Assembly (NCBI RefSeq): GCF_048771995.1
Contig: NC_133060.1
Coordinates: 1,199,501-1,263,500 of the forward strand
Reading direction: 5' to 3'
DNA length: 64,000 bases
DNA from: Taeniopygia guttata
Lineage: Eukaryota; Chordata; Aves; Passeriformes; Estrildidae
Shown here: positions 1-9,474 of the stretch, in pieces
Layout: each line of letters opens with the position of its first letter
Numbering within the stretch: the first letter of the stretch is position 1
Notes under the pieces: model-generated
What the model saw: only the letters and a program-made list of their open reading frames with translations
Databases searched by the model: none
What the model was told of the DNA's origin: nothing
Translations under genes and position numbers: made by a program

Positions 1-67
1 GCCCCCCAAAAACCCCCAAAACCCCCCAAACCCCCCCAAAACCCCCCAAATCCCCCCCGAGCCCCCC

Positions 68-3000
68 ATGAGCCGCCGCCGCCGCCGCCTCGAGGACCCC
101 CGCGCCGCCATCGAGGCCAAACGGCGCCGCCCGGGGCTGCCGGCGGAGCCTCCGCGGCCCGACGGTACCGGGGGGGACCGGGGAGCGCTGAGGGGGTACC
201 AGGGGGTGTGTGGGGGGGGTCGCGGTTGTGTGTGCGGGGCTGCGGGTGGAATCTGGGGGTTCCCGGTGGGTCCCGGTGGGGTCCCGGTGGGTCCCGGTGG
301 GTTCCGGTGGGTCCCGGTGGGGTCCCGGTGAGTTCCCGGGGGTCCCGGTGGGCTCCTGGTGGGTTTTGGGGGTCCCGGTGGGTTTTGGGGCTCCCGGTGG
401 GTCCCGGTGGGCTCTCGGTGGGTTTCGGGGTTCCCGGTGGGGTCCCGGTGAGTTCCCGGTGGGATCCCGGTGAGTCCCCGGTGGGGTCCTGGTGGGTTTT
501 GGGGTTCCCGGTGAGTCCCCGGTGGGTTCCTGGTGGGTTTTGGGGGTCCCGGTGGGTTTTGGGGGTCCCGGTGGGTTCCCGGTGAGCTCCCGGTGGGTTT
601 TGGGGGTCCCGGTGAGGTCCTGGTGGGTCCCCGGTGAGCTCCCGGTGAGCTCCCGGTGGGTTTCGGCGTTCCCGGTGGGTTCCGGTGGGGTCCCGGTGAG
701 TTCCCGGTGGGTCCCGGTGGGGTCCCGGTGGGTTTTGGGGGTCCCGGTGAGTTCCCGGTGGGGTCCCGGTGGGGTCCCGGTGGGTTTTGGGGGTCCCGGT
801 GAGTTCCCGGTGGGGTCCCGGTGCCCCGGGGAGCGCTGAGGGGGTACCGGGGGGTGTGTGGGGGGGTCGCGGTTGTGTGTGCGGGGCTGCGGGTGGAATC
901 TGGGGGGTCCCGGTGGGGTCCCGGTGGGCTCCCGGTGAGCTCCCGGTGGGTTCCCGGGGTTCCTGGTGGGGTCCCGGTGGGTCCCGGTGGGTCCCCGGTG
1001 GGCTCCCGGTGGGTTTCGGGGGTCCCGGTGGGGTCCCGGTGGGGTCCCGGTGGGTCCCGGGGGTCCCGGTGGGGTCCCGGTGAGCTCCCGGTGGGTTTCG
1101 GGGGTCCCGGTGGGCTCCCGGTGAGTTCTGGGGGGTCCCGGTGGGTTTCGGGGGTCCCGGTGAGCTCCCAGTGGGTCCCGGTGAGCTCCCGGTGGGTTTT
1201 GGGGCTCCCGGTGGGGTCCTGGTGAGCTCCGGTGGGTCCCGGTGGGTTCTGGGTGGAATTTGGGGGTTCCCGGTGGGCTCCCGGTGATCTCCCGGTGATC
1301 TCCGGTGCCCGGTTCCCAGGCAGCCCCGCGGCGGTGGAGGCGGCGCTCGGGGCCGTGGCCGCGCTGTTCCCGCGCCGCCTGTTCGGGGACGCGCTGCCGC
1401 CGCTGCTGCTGCGCCACCAACTGTACAGCCTCGTGCCCGACCGCACCGCCGTGGACCGGCACCTGGTGAGGGACGGGCAGCGACGGGGACACCGGGACAC
1501 CGGGAACAGCACCGGGATACACCGGGATGCCCCTGGGACCCCCACCGGGAACACCGGGAACACCAATGGGACACCAACAGGAACACCGGGAACATGGGAA
1601 TGCCCCCGGGACCCCCCGGGACCCCCACCAGGAACACCGGGAACAGTGGGAACCCCAACGGGAACAACGGGACCCCCGCCAGGAGCCCTGGGACCACTAA
1701 CGGGAACACCGGGAACACGGGAATGCCCCCGGGACCCCCCGGGACCCCCACTGGGAACACCAGGATACACCGGGAACACCAACGGGAACAGCAGGAACAA
1801 CACCGGGAACAGTGGGAACATGGGAATGCCCCCGGGACCCCCACCGGGACCCACACTGGGGACACCGGGACCCCCAACGGGAACAGTGGGATGCCCTGGG
1901 ACCCCCACCAGGAGCCCCGGGACCCCCAACGGGATAACACCGGGAACACCAACGGGATCCTGGGATGGCCCTGGGAACCCCAATGGGATACACCGGGACC
2001 CCCAACGTGAACAACGGGAACACCGGGATGCCCCTGGGACCCCCCGGGACCCCCACTGGGAACAACGGGAACAACGGGAACCCCAATGGGAACAATGGGA
2101 CCCCCAATGGGAACAATGGGAACCCCAATGGGAACATGGGAATGCCCCTGGGACCCCCTACGGGAACCCCACTGGGAACACCGGGAACACCGGGACACCC
2201 AATGGGACCCCGGGATGCCACCAGGACCCCCACCGGGAACACCGGGATGGCCACTGGGACCCCTGGGAGCCACCAAGACCCCCAGGACCCCCCAAATGCA
2301 GCCCCGGGACCCCCCCAGGACCCCCCAGGACCCCACCAAGACCCCCCAGGACCCCCCAGGACCCCCCAAATGCAGCCCTGGGACCCCACTGGGACCCCTG
2401 GGACCCACTAAGACCCCCAGGACTCGACCGGGACCCCACTGGGACCCCCCCAGGACCCCGTTTCCCCCCCAGGACCCCCCTAGGATCCTCCAGGACCCCC
2501 CAGGACCCCCCAAATGCAGCCCCGGGACCCCCCAGGACCCCCCAGACCCTCCAGGATCCCCCAGACCCGCGTTTTTCCCCCAGGACCCCCGAGGACCCCC
2601 CAGAACCCCCCAAATGGCCCCCCAAGAACCCCCCAAACCCAGCCCAGAACCCCCCAGGACCCCCCCAGGACCCCCCAAAGCCCCCCCAGGACCCCCCAGG
2701 ACCCCCCAAGACTCCACTGGGACCCCCCAGGACCCCCCAAACGCAGCCCTGGGACCCCTGGGACCCACTAAGACCCCCAGGACTCGACCGGGACCCCACT
2801 GGGACCCCCCCAGGACCCCCCAGGACCCCCCAGGACCCCTCTGGGACCCCGCAGACCCCCCAAACGCCCCCCCAGGACCCCCCAGACCCCCATTTTTCCC
2901 CCCCAGACCCCCCCAGACCCCCCAGACCCCCATTTTTCACCCCAAACGCCCCCCCAGGACCCCCCAAAGCCCCCCCAGACCCCCCAGACCCCCATTTCCC

Positions 3001-6000
3001 CCCAGGAGCGGCTCCGTGCTGAGGGGCGGCTGCGGCTGCTGCACTTGGGGCTGGGCCCCGACGCGCTCGGGGTGGTCAGTGCGAGACTCTACCGCGAGAA
3101 GGTACCGCAACGGGGCACGGGGGGCACGGGGGGACCCCAGCGGTGACCCCGGACCCCCTGACCCACCCCAGGACCCCCCCGTGACCCCCTGACCCCCCTG
3201 GTGACCCCCTGACCCCCCCCCCAATCCCCCTGGTGACCCCCTGGTGACCCTCTAGGGATCCTCTGACCCCCTCCCGTGACCCCCTGACCCCTTCAATGAC
3301 CTCCTGGTGACCCTCTAGTGACCCCCCGGTGACCCTCTAGTGACCCCCTGGTGACCCCCACAGTGACCCCCTGACCCCCTCAATGACCCCCCTGGTGACC
3401 CCCTGGTGACCCTCTGACCCCCCCGTGACCCCCTGACCCCCTGGTGACCCTCTAGTGACCCCCAGACCCCCCGGTGACCCCCTGGTGACCCTCTAGTGAC
3501 CCCCTGACCCCCCTCAATGACCTCCTGACCCCCTGGTGACCCTCTAGTGACCCCCATCACCCCCACAGTGACCCCCTGACCCCCTCAATGACCCCCTGGT
3601 GACCCTCTAGTGACCCCCTGGTGACCCCCTGACCCCCCCCATGACCCCCTGACTCCTTCAATGACCTCCTGGTGACCCCCCCCAGTGACCCCCAGACCCC
3701 TTTAGTGACCCCCCCAATGATCCCTCAATGACCCCCCCATTGACCCTGTGACCCCTGGGTGACCCTTGGATGCCCCCTGACCCCCAGTGACCCCTGGGTG
3801 ACTCCTGTGTGACCCCTGGGTGACCCCTGACCCCGTTTCAGGTGCTGGCGGCCGTGTCCGGGTCCCCGCGGGAGCCGCTGGTGACCCCCGGTGCCCCCTG
3901 ACCCTTGTGTGCCCCCGACCCCCATGTGACCCCTGGGTGACCCCTGGGTGACCCCTGGGTGACCCCTGACCCCGTTTCAGGCACTGGCTGCCGTGTCCGG
4001 GTCCCCCCGGGAGCCGCTGGTGACCCCTGGGTGACCCCTGACCCCCATGTGACCCCTGGCTGACCTCTGGGTGACCCCTGGGTGACCTCTGACCCCTGTT
4101 TTAGGCACTGGCGGCCGTGTCTGGGTCCCCCTGGGAGCCGCTGGTGACCCCTGGGTGCCCCCTGACCCCTGGGTGACCCCTGGGTGACCCCTGGGTGACC
4201 CCTGGGTGACCTCTGACCCCGTTCCAGGCACTGGCGGCCGTGTCCGGGTCCCCGCGGGAGCCGCTGGTGACCCCTGTGTGACCCCTGGGTGACCCCTGGG
4301 TGACCCCCGGTGACCCCTGGGTGACCCCTGGGTGACCCCTGACCCCGTTCCAGGCGCTGGCGGCCGTGGCCGGGTCCCCGCGGGAGCCGCTGGTTCGGCG
4401 ATTTCTGGAGGTGGCGGTGATGGCGCGGCCGGAGCTGAGCTACGGAGAGAGGGACATGAGGGACATGGGATTTGGGGACAGTGACGTCACGTGAGGGACA
4501 CACAGGGGTCACCCAGGGGTCACGGGGTCACCCAGGGGTCACGGGAGCTGAGCTACGGAGAGAGGGACATGAGGGACATGGGATTTGGGGACAGTGACAT
4601 CACGTGAGGGACACTGGGGACACAGGGATGGGATTTGGGGACACCTGGATGGGGTTTGGGGACATCAAGATGAGCTTGGGGACACTCAGAATGGGTTTGG
4701 GGACACCCAGGATGGGGTTTGGGGACACTGGGGTGAGGTTTGGGACACTGGGGACACCCAGGGGACACCCAGGGGTCACCCAGGGGTCACAGGGATGGGC
4801 TGAGGACACCTAGGGTGGGTTTGGGGACATTGGGATGGGGTCTGGAGACACCTGGATGGGGTTTGGGGACACCCAGGGTGGGATTTGGGACACCAGGATG
4901 GGTTTGGGGACACTCAGGGTGGGTTTGGGGACACCCAGGGTGGGATTTGGGGACACCTGGATGGGTATGGGGACACTGGGGTGGCACTGGGGACACCTGG
5001 GGTGGGTTTGGGACACCCGGGTGGGGTTTGGGGACACCTGAGGTGGCACTGGGGACACCCAGGGTGGGTTTGGGGACACCCAGAATGGGTTTGGGGACAC
5101 CGGGGTTGGGTTTGGGGACACTGGGGTGGCACTGGGGACATCAAGATGGGATTTGGGGACACTCAGGGTGGGTTTGGGGACACTCAGGGTGGGTTTGGGG
5201 ACACCTGGGGTGGCACTGGGGATACCCAGGTGGGGTTTGGGGACACCTGGATGGGGTTTGGGGACACTGGGGTGGCACTGGGGACATCAAGATGGGATTG
5301 GGGACACCCAGGGTGGGATTTGGGGTGGCCGGGGGTGTCCCCAGGGCTGAGCCGTGTCCCCCCCAACGTCCCCAATCCCCCCAATGTCCCCAATGTCCCC
5401 CCAATGTCCCCAGTGTCCCCAATGTCCCCAATGTCCCCAATGTCCCCCCAATGTCCCCCCAATGTCCCCAATGACCCCAATGTCCCCAATGTCCCCAATG
5501 TCCCCAATGACCCCAATGTCCCCAATGTCCCCAATGTCCCCCCAATGTCCCCAATGACCCCAATGTCCCCCCAATGACCCCAATGTCCCCAATGACCCCA
5601 ATGTCCCCAATGTCCCCAATGTCCCCCAATGTCCCCAATGTCCCCAATGCCCCCAATGTCCCCCCAATGTCCCCAATGTCCCCAATGTCCCCAATGTCCC
5701 CCCAATGTCCCCAATGACCCCAATGTCCCCCCAATGACCCCAATGTCCCCAATGACCCCAATGTCCCCAATGTCCCCAATGTCCCCCAATGTCCCCAATG
5801 TCCCCAATGCCCCCAATGTCCCCCCAATGTCCCCAATGTCCCCAATGCCCCCAATGTCCCCCCAATGTCCCCAATGTCCCCAATGTCCCCAATGTCCCCC
5901 AATGTCCCCAATGTCCCCACTGTCCCCTCAGGCAGTTGGTGGCCGTGGGGCTCCTGACCGTGCGGGACGTCGGCAGTTGGTGGGTGGCGGTTCCGGGGGT

Positions 6001-7885
6001 CGGGCGCTTCGTGCGGGCGCTGCTGCGCGGTGAGCACCCACGGGACCCCCGGGGCACCCATGGGACCCCTCAGTGACCCCTCAGTGACCCACGGGACCCC
6101 CGGGGCACCCACGGGACACCCACAGGACCCTTCAGTGACCCCCGGGGCACCCACAGGACCCCCGGGACCCCTCAGTGACACCCGGGGGCACCCACGGGAC
6201 ACCCACGGGACCCCCGGGACCCCTCAGTGACCCACAGGACCCCCGGGGCACCCACGGGACACCCATGGGACCCCTCAGTGACCCCTCAGTGACCCACGGG
6301 ACCCCCAGGGCACCCATGGGACACCCACGGGACACCTGGGGACACCCATGGGACCCCAGGGACTCCTCTGGGACACCTCAGTGACCCCCTGACCCCTCAG
6401 TGACCTCTGGGACACCCACGGGACCCCCGGGACACCCCCGGGACCCCACGGGACCCTTCAGTGACCCCCCAGGACACCCATGGGACCCCCGGGACATCCA
6501 CGGGACCTCTCAGTGACCCACGGGACACCCACGGGACCCCCGGGGCACCCACGGGACCCCCGGGGCACCCATGGGACCCCCACGGGACCCCTCAGTGACC
6601 CCCTGACCCCGCAGTGACCTCTGGGACACCCACAGGACCCCCACGGGACCCCCAGGACCCCTCAGTGACCTCTGGGACAGCCATGGGACCCCCGGGACCC
6701 CTCAGTGACCCCCTGACCCCTCAGTGACCCCCTGACCCCTCAGTGACCCCTCTCTGACCCTTCCCTGACCCTTAGGACCCCTCAGTGACCCCCATGTGAC
6801 CCTGTGTGACCCCGTGTGAACCCTGTGACCCCCGTGTGACCTTGTCTGACCCCATCTGACCCCGTCTGACCCCCGTGACCCCGTGTGACCCCGTGTGACC
6901 CTGTGTGACCCCGTCTGACCCCCGTGTGACCCCATGTGACCCCCATCTGACCCCGTGACCCCGTCTGACCCCTGTGACCCCGTGTGACCCCAGGCCGCCG
7001 GGCGCTGCTGTCTCTGTTCCGTCGGGCGCGGCTGCGGCAGCTGCCCCAGGGGGCGCTGGGGGGGGGCAAAACCCCCCCGGGGGCCGCCCTGGGGGTCCCG
7101 TTCCTGCTGCACGACCTGCTGGGGGAGGGGCGGCTGCAAAGGTACGACCCCTGACCCCTCAGTGACCCCTCTGTGACCCCTGACCCCTCACTGACCCCTG
7201 GGGGTCCCCTTCCTGCTGCACGACCTGCTGGGGGAGGGGCGGCTCCTGAGGTATGACCCCTGACCCCTCGGTGACCCCTCACTGACCCCTGACCCCTCAC
7301 TGACCCCTCACTGACCCCTGACCCCTCACTGACCTCTCACTGACCCCTCAGTGACCCCTCAGTGACCCCTGACCCCTCACTGACCCCTGAGCCCCGGGGG
7401 TCCCGTTCCTGCTGCAGGACCTGCAGTGACCTCTATGTGACCTCTGACCCCTGAGTGACCCCTGAGTGATGCCTTGGTGACCCCAAGTGACCCCTCACCG
7501 ACCCCTTGGTGACCCTGAGTGACCCCTGACCCCTCACTGACCCTGGGGGTCCCGTTCCTGCTGCGTGACCTGCTGGGGGAGGGGCCCTGAGTGACCTCTG
7601 CGTGACCCCTGACCCCTGAGTGACCCCTTAGTGACCCCTGACCCTGAGTGATGCCTGAGTGACCCCTGACCCCTCAGGGACCCCCTAACCCCAAGTGACC
7701 CCTGACCCCTCACTGACCCCTAACCCATGAATGACCCCGACCCCTGAGTGACCCCTGACCCCTGAATGACCCCTGACCCCTGAATGACCCCTGACCCCTG
7801 AGTGACCCCCCGGTGACCTCTGACCCCTCTGCCCCGCAGCATCCCGACCCCCGCGGGTCCCCTGCTGCGATTGGCTGAGCCGTGA
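68..7885 (+). CDS. STK19: STK19 (WHR1), winged-helix nuclear protein, 7 coding exons
   Basis: Exons: 68-164, 1320-1465, 3006-3101, 4354-4490, 5932-6029, 6994-7141, 7840-7885 (TGA). All junctions are GT-AG and in phase; the product is 255 aa, as in mammals (about 254). Matches to human STK19 recalled from memory: a basic N-terminus (MSRRRRRLEDP), then LFPRRLFGDALPP and LYSLVPDRTAVDR in exon 2, LLTVRDVGSWWVAVPG in exon 5, FLLHDLLGEG in exon 6, and an end LLRLAEP against human LLRLPET. Once called a kinase, STK19 has no kinase motifs here either; current work describes three winged-helix domains that bind DNA and act in transcription-coupled nucleotide excision repair with stalled RNA polymerase II. 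The start is the first ATG, just after a C-rich leader. Exon 4 is the most diverged and is bordered by partial copies of itself. Exons 1, 3 and 6 use unusual GTACC/GTACG donors. Confidence 0.95.
165..1319 (+). repeat. G-rich minisatellite filling STK19 intron 1
   Basis: Variants of gtcccggtgggttttgggg with period about 16-22 fill the intron. A roughly 80-base block at 175-255 (ggggagcgctgagggggtac and what follows) recurs at 828-908, so the intron also contains a larger internal duplication. G-rich on the coding strand; no gene seen. Confidence 0.9.
1466..3005 (+). repeat. C-rich minisatellites filling STK19 intron 2
   Basis: Two successive arrays: 1480-2250 of caccgggaacaccgggaccc type, and 2250-3000 of ggaccccccaggacccccca type, the second with local duplications (for example the actaagacccccaggactcg block at 2408 and 2768). 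The first array is close to the reverse complement of the intron 1 array. Long open frames through it are repeat artefacts. Confidence 0.9.
3102..4353 (+). repeat. GTGACCCC array with four decoy copies of STK19 exon 4 5' end
   Basis: A gtgaccccctgaccccct array (3130-3840) passes into four units of 124-140 bases. Each unit carries a CAG or TAG acceptor, 39 bases nearly identical to the start of exon 4, and a GTGACC that could serve as donor: 3842-3880, 3981-4019, 4105-4143 and 4228-4266. The authentic exon follows at 4354. Copy 1 begins with Val like the human exon; the authentic exon begins with Ala. Confidence 0.9.
4491..5931 (+). repeat. STK19 intron 4: G-rich arm then C-rich arm, plus copy of exon 4 3' end
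   Basis: At 4544-4615 the last 60-odd bases of exon 4, with the cacgtgag donor, are repeated once. A gatggggtttggggacaccc array follows (4616-5345), then an (aatgtcccc)n/(aatgacccc)n array with period 9-10 (5355-5925). GGGGACA of the first arm and TGTCCCC of the second are reverse complements. Confidence 0.9.
6030..6993 (+). repeat. STK19 intron 5 CCCGGGACCCCTCAGTGACC-type array
   Basis: Units such as cacccacgggacccccgggg and acccctcagtgacc fill 6040-6780, then tgaccccgtctgaccccgtg units fill 6780-6990. No gene content is seen. Confidence 0.85.
7142..7839 (+). repeat. STK19 intron 6 array with three degraded copies of exon 6 3' end
   Basis: Tgacccctgacccctcac repeats contain three copies of the exon 6 end (ttcctgctgcacgacctgct and flanks): 7198-7252 with a ggtatg donor, 7395-7425 truncated, and 7545-7588 without the donor. 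The authentic exon end is at 7141. Confidence 0.85.
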
Positions 7886-8045
7886 CCCCGACCTCTGACC
7901 TTTGACCTCTGACCGGACCTGCCTGAGGAAGTCGCCCCAAATTTCTGCACGGGGGGCGTGGCCACGGCTGACCACGCCCATTGGGGGCGGGGCTAAGGAC
8001 GAGATGGCCACGCCCACTTTGGCCACGCCCACTTTGGCCGAGTGC

Positions 8046-8051
8046 AATAAA
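8046..8051 (+). terminator. STK19 polyadenylation signal
   Basis: AATAAA lies 161 bases after the STK19 stop codon, at the edge of the AT-richer intergenic repeat. Confidence 0.8.
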
Positions 8052-9320
8052 ACCAAAAATTAAATAAAATCAAACCCCCAAATCAATAAACCCGAAGTAT
8101 TTGAGAGATCAATAAATCCAAAATTCCATAAAATCAATGAAACCGAAATTGATAAAACCAAAATCAATGAATTCGAAATCAGTCAGATAAAAATCAATCA
8201 AACCACGGTCAGTGAAACGGAAATCAATAAAATCAATAAACCCCAGACCGATCAATCCCCAAACTGATTGATCAATTCCCAAACTGATCAAACCTGCAAT
8301 CGATCAAACCCGAAATTGATCAATCCCGAAATCGATTGCTCAATCCCCAAACTGATTGATCAATTCCCAAACTGATCATACCTGAAATCGATCAAACCCA
8401 AAATTGATCAATCCCGAAATCGATCGCTCAATCCCCAAACTAAGTGATCAAACCCCAAATCGATTGATCCCCAAATCAATCGCTCCAACCCCAAATCAAT
8501 CGATCAAATCCCAAGTCAATTGATAAATCCCCAAATCAATCAAACCGCAAAGTGATCAATCCCCAAACCGACGAAACCCTAAATCGATGGATCAATCCCC
8601 AAACCAATCAATCCCCAAACCGATCAAACCCGAAATCGATCGATCAATCCCCAAACCGATGAAATCTGAAATCGATCGATCAATCCCCAAACCGATCAAA
8701 CCCGATCGATCAATCCCCAAACCGATCAAACCCGATCGATCAATCCCCAAACCGATCAAACCCGAAATCAATTGATAATCCTAAATCGATTGATCAATCC
8801 CCAAACCGATGAAACCCTAAATCGATGGATCAATCCCCAAACCGATCAATCCCCAAACCGATCAAACCCTAAATTGATGGATCAATACCCAAACCGATGA
8901 AATCTGAAATCGATCAATCAATCCCCAAACCGATCAAACCCGATCGATCAATCCCCAAACCGATGAAACCTGAAATCAATCGATCAATCCTAAATCGATC
9001 GATCAATCCCCAAACCGACGAAACCCTAAATCGATGGATCAATCCCCAAACCAATCAATCCCCAAACCGATCAAACCCGAAATCAATCGATCAGTCCCCA
9101 AACCGATCAAACCCGAAATCAATTGATCAATCCTAAATCGATCGATCAATCCCCAAACCGATGAAACCCAAAATCGATCGATCAATCCGCAGACTGATCA
9201 AACCCGAAATCAATCGATCAATCCTAAATCGATCGATCAATCCGCAGACCGATCAAACCCGAAATCAATCGATCAATCCTAAATCGATCGATCAATCCGC
9301 AGACCGATCAAACCTCTTTA
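8052..9320. repeat. Intergenic AT-richer ATCGAT tandem array between STK19 and NEU1
   Basis: Repeats of caatccccaaaccgatcaaa and cccgaaatcgatcgatcaat (period about 36-40, with 12-base subunits) fill this gap; units become more regular after 8580. Base composition differs sharply from the surrounding GC-rich arrays. No gene is seen; short open frames here are repeat artefacts. Confidence 0.9.
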
Positions 9321-9359
9321 TTCCCAATAATTAATTGATTTCACTTTAATTCGATTTTC

Positions 9360-9474
9360 CCGCCCGCGGGCCCCACTGGCCGTTGCCCCTTTAAGGCCCC
9401 CCCCACGGTGCCATCGCCGCTTTAAGAACAAGCCCCGCCCACCCCCCCTCACGGCGCCTCTTAAAGGGGCCGCG
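9360..9474 (+). promoter_or_regulatory. Presumed NEU1 promoter/5' UTR
   Basis: The unique GC-rich stretch before the NEU1 ATG has a GC-box-like ccccgccc (9433-9440) and three TTTAAG/TTAAAG motifs (9391, 9420, 9462). No canonical TATA box and no CLEAR element (GTCACGTGAC) is visible. The transcription start cannot be fixed. Confidence 0.5.

Noticed and set aside
4481-4496. CRE/E-box (gtgacgtcacgtgag) as regulatory element
   Set aside because: It coincides with the end of STK19 exon 4 and its donor, where coding and splicing explain it; the downstream copy reads gtgacatcacgtgag, without the CRE.
68-7885. Protein kinase function implied by the name STK19
   Set aside because: No GxGxxG, VAIK, HRD or DFG motif occurs; the protein fits the winged-helix description.
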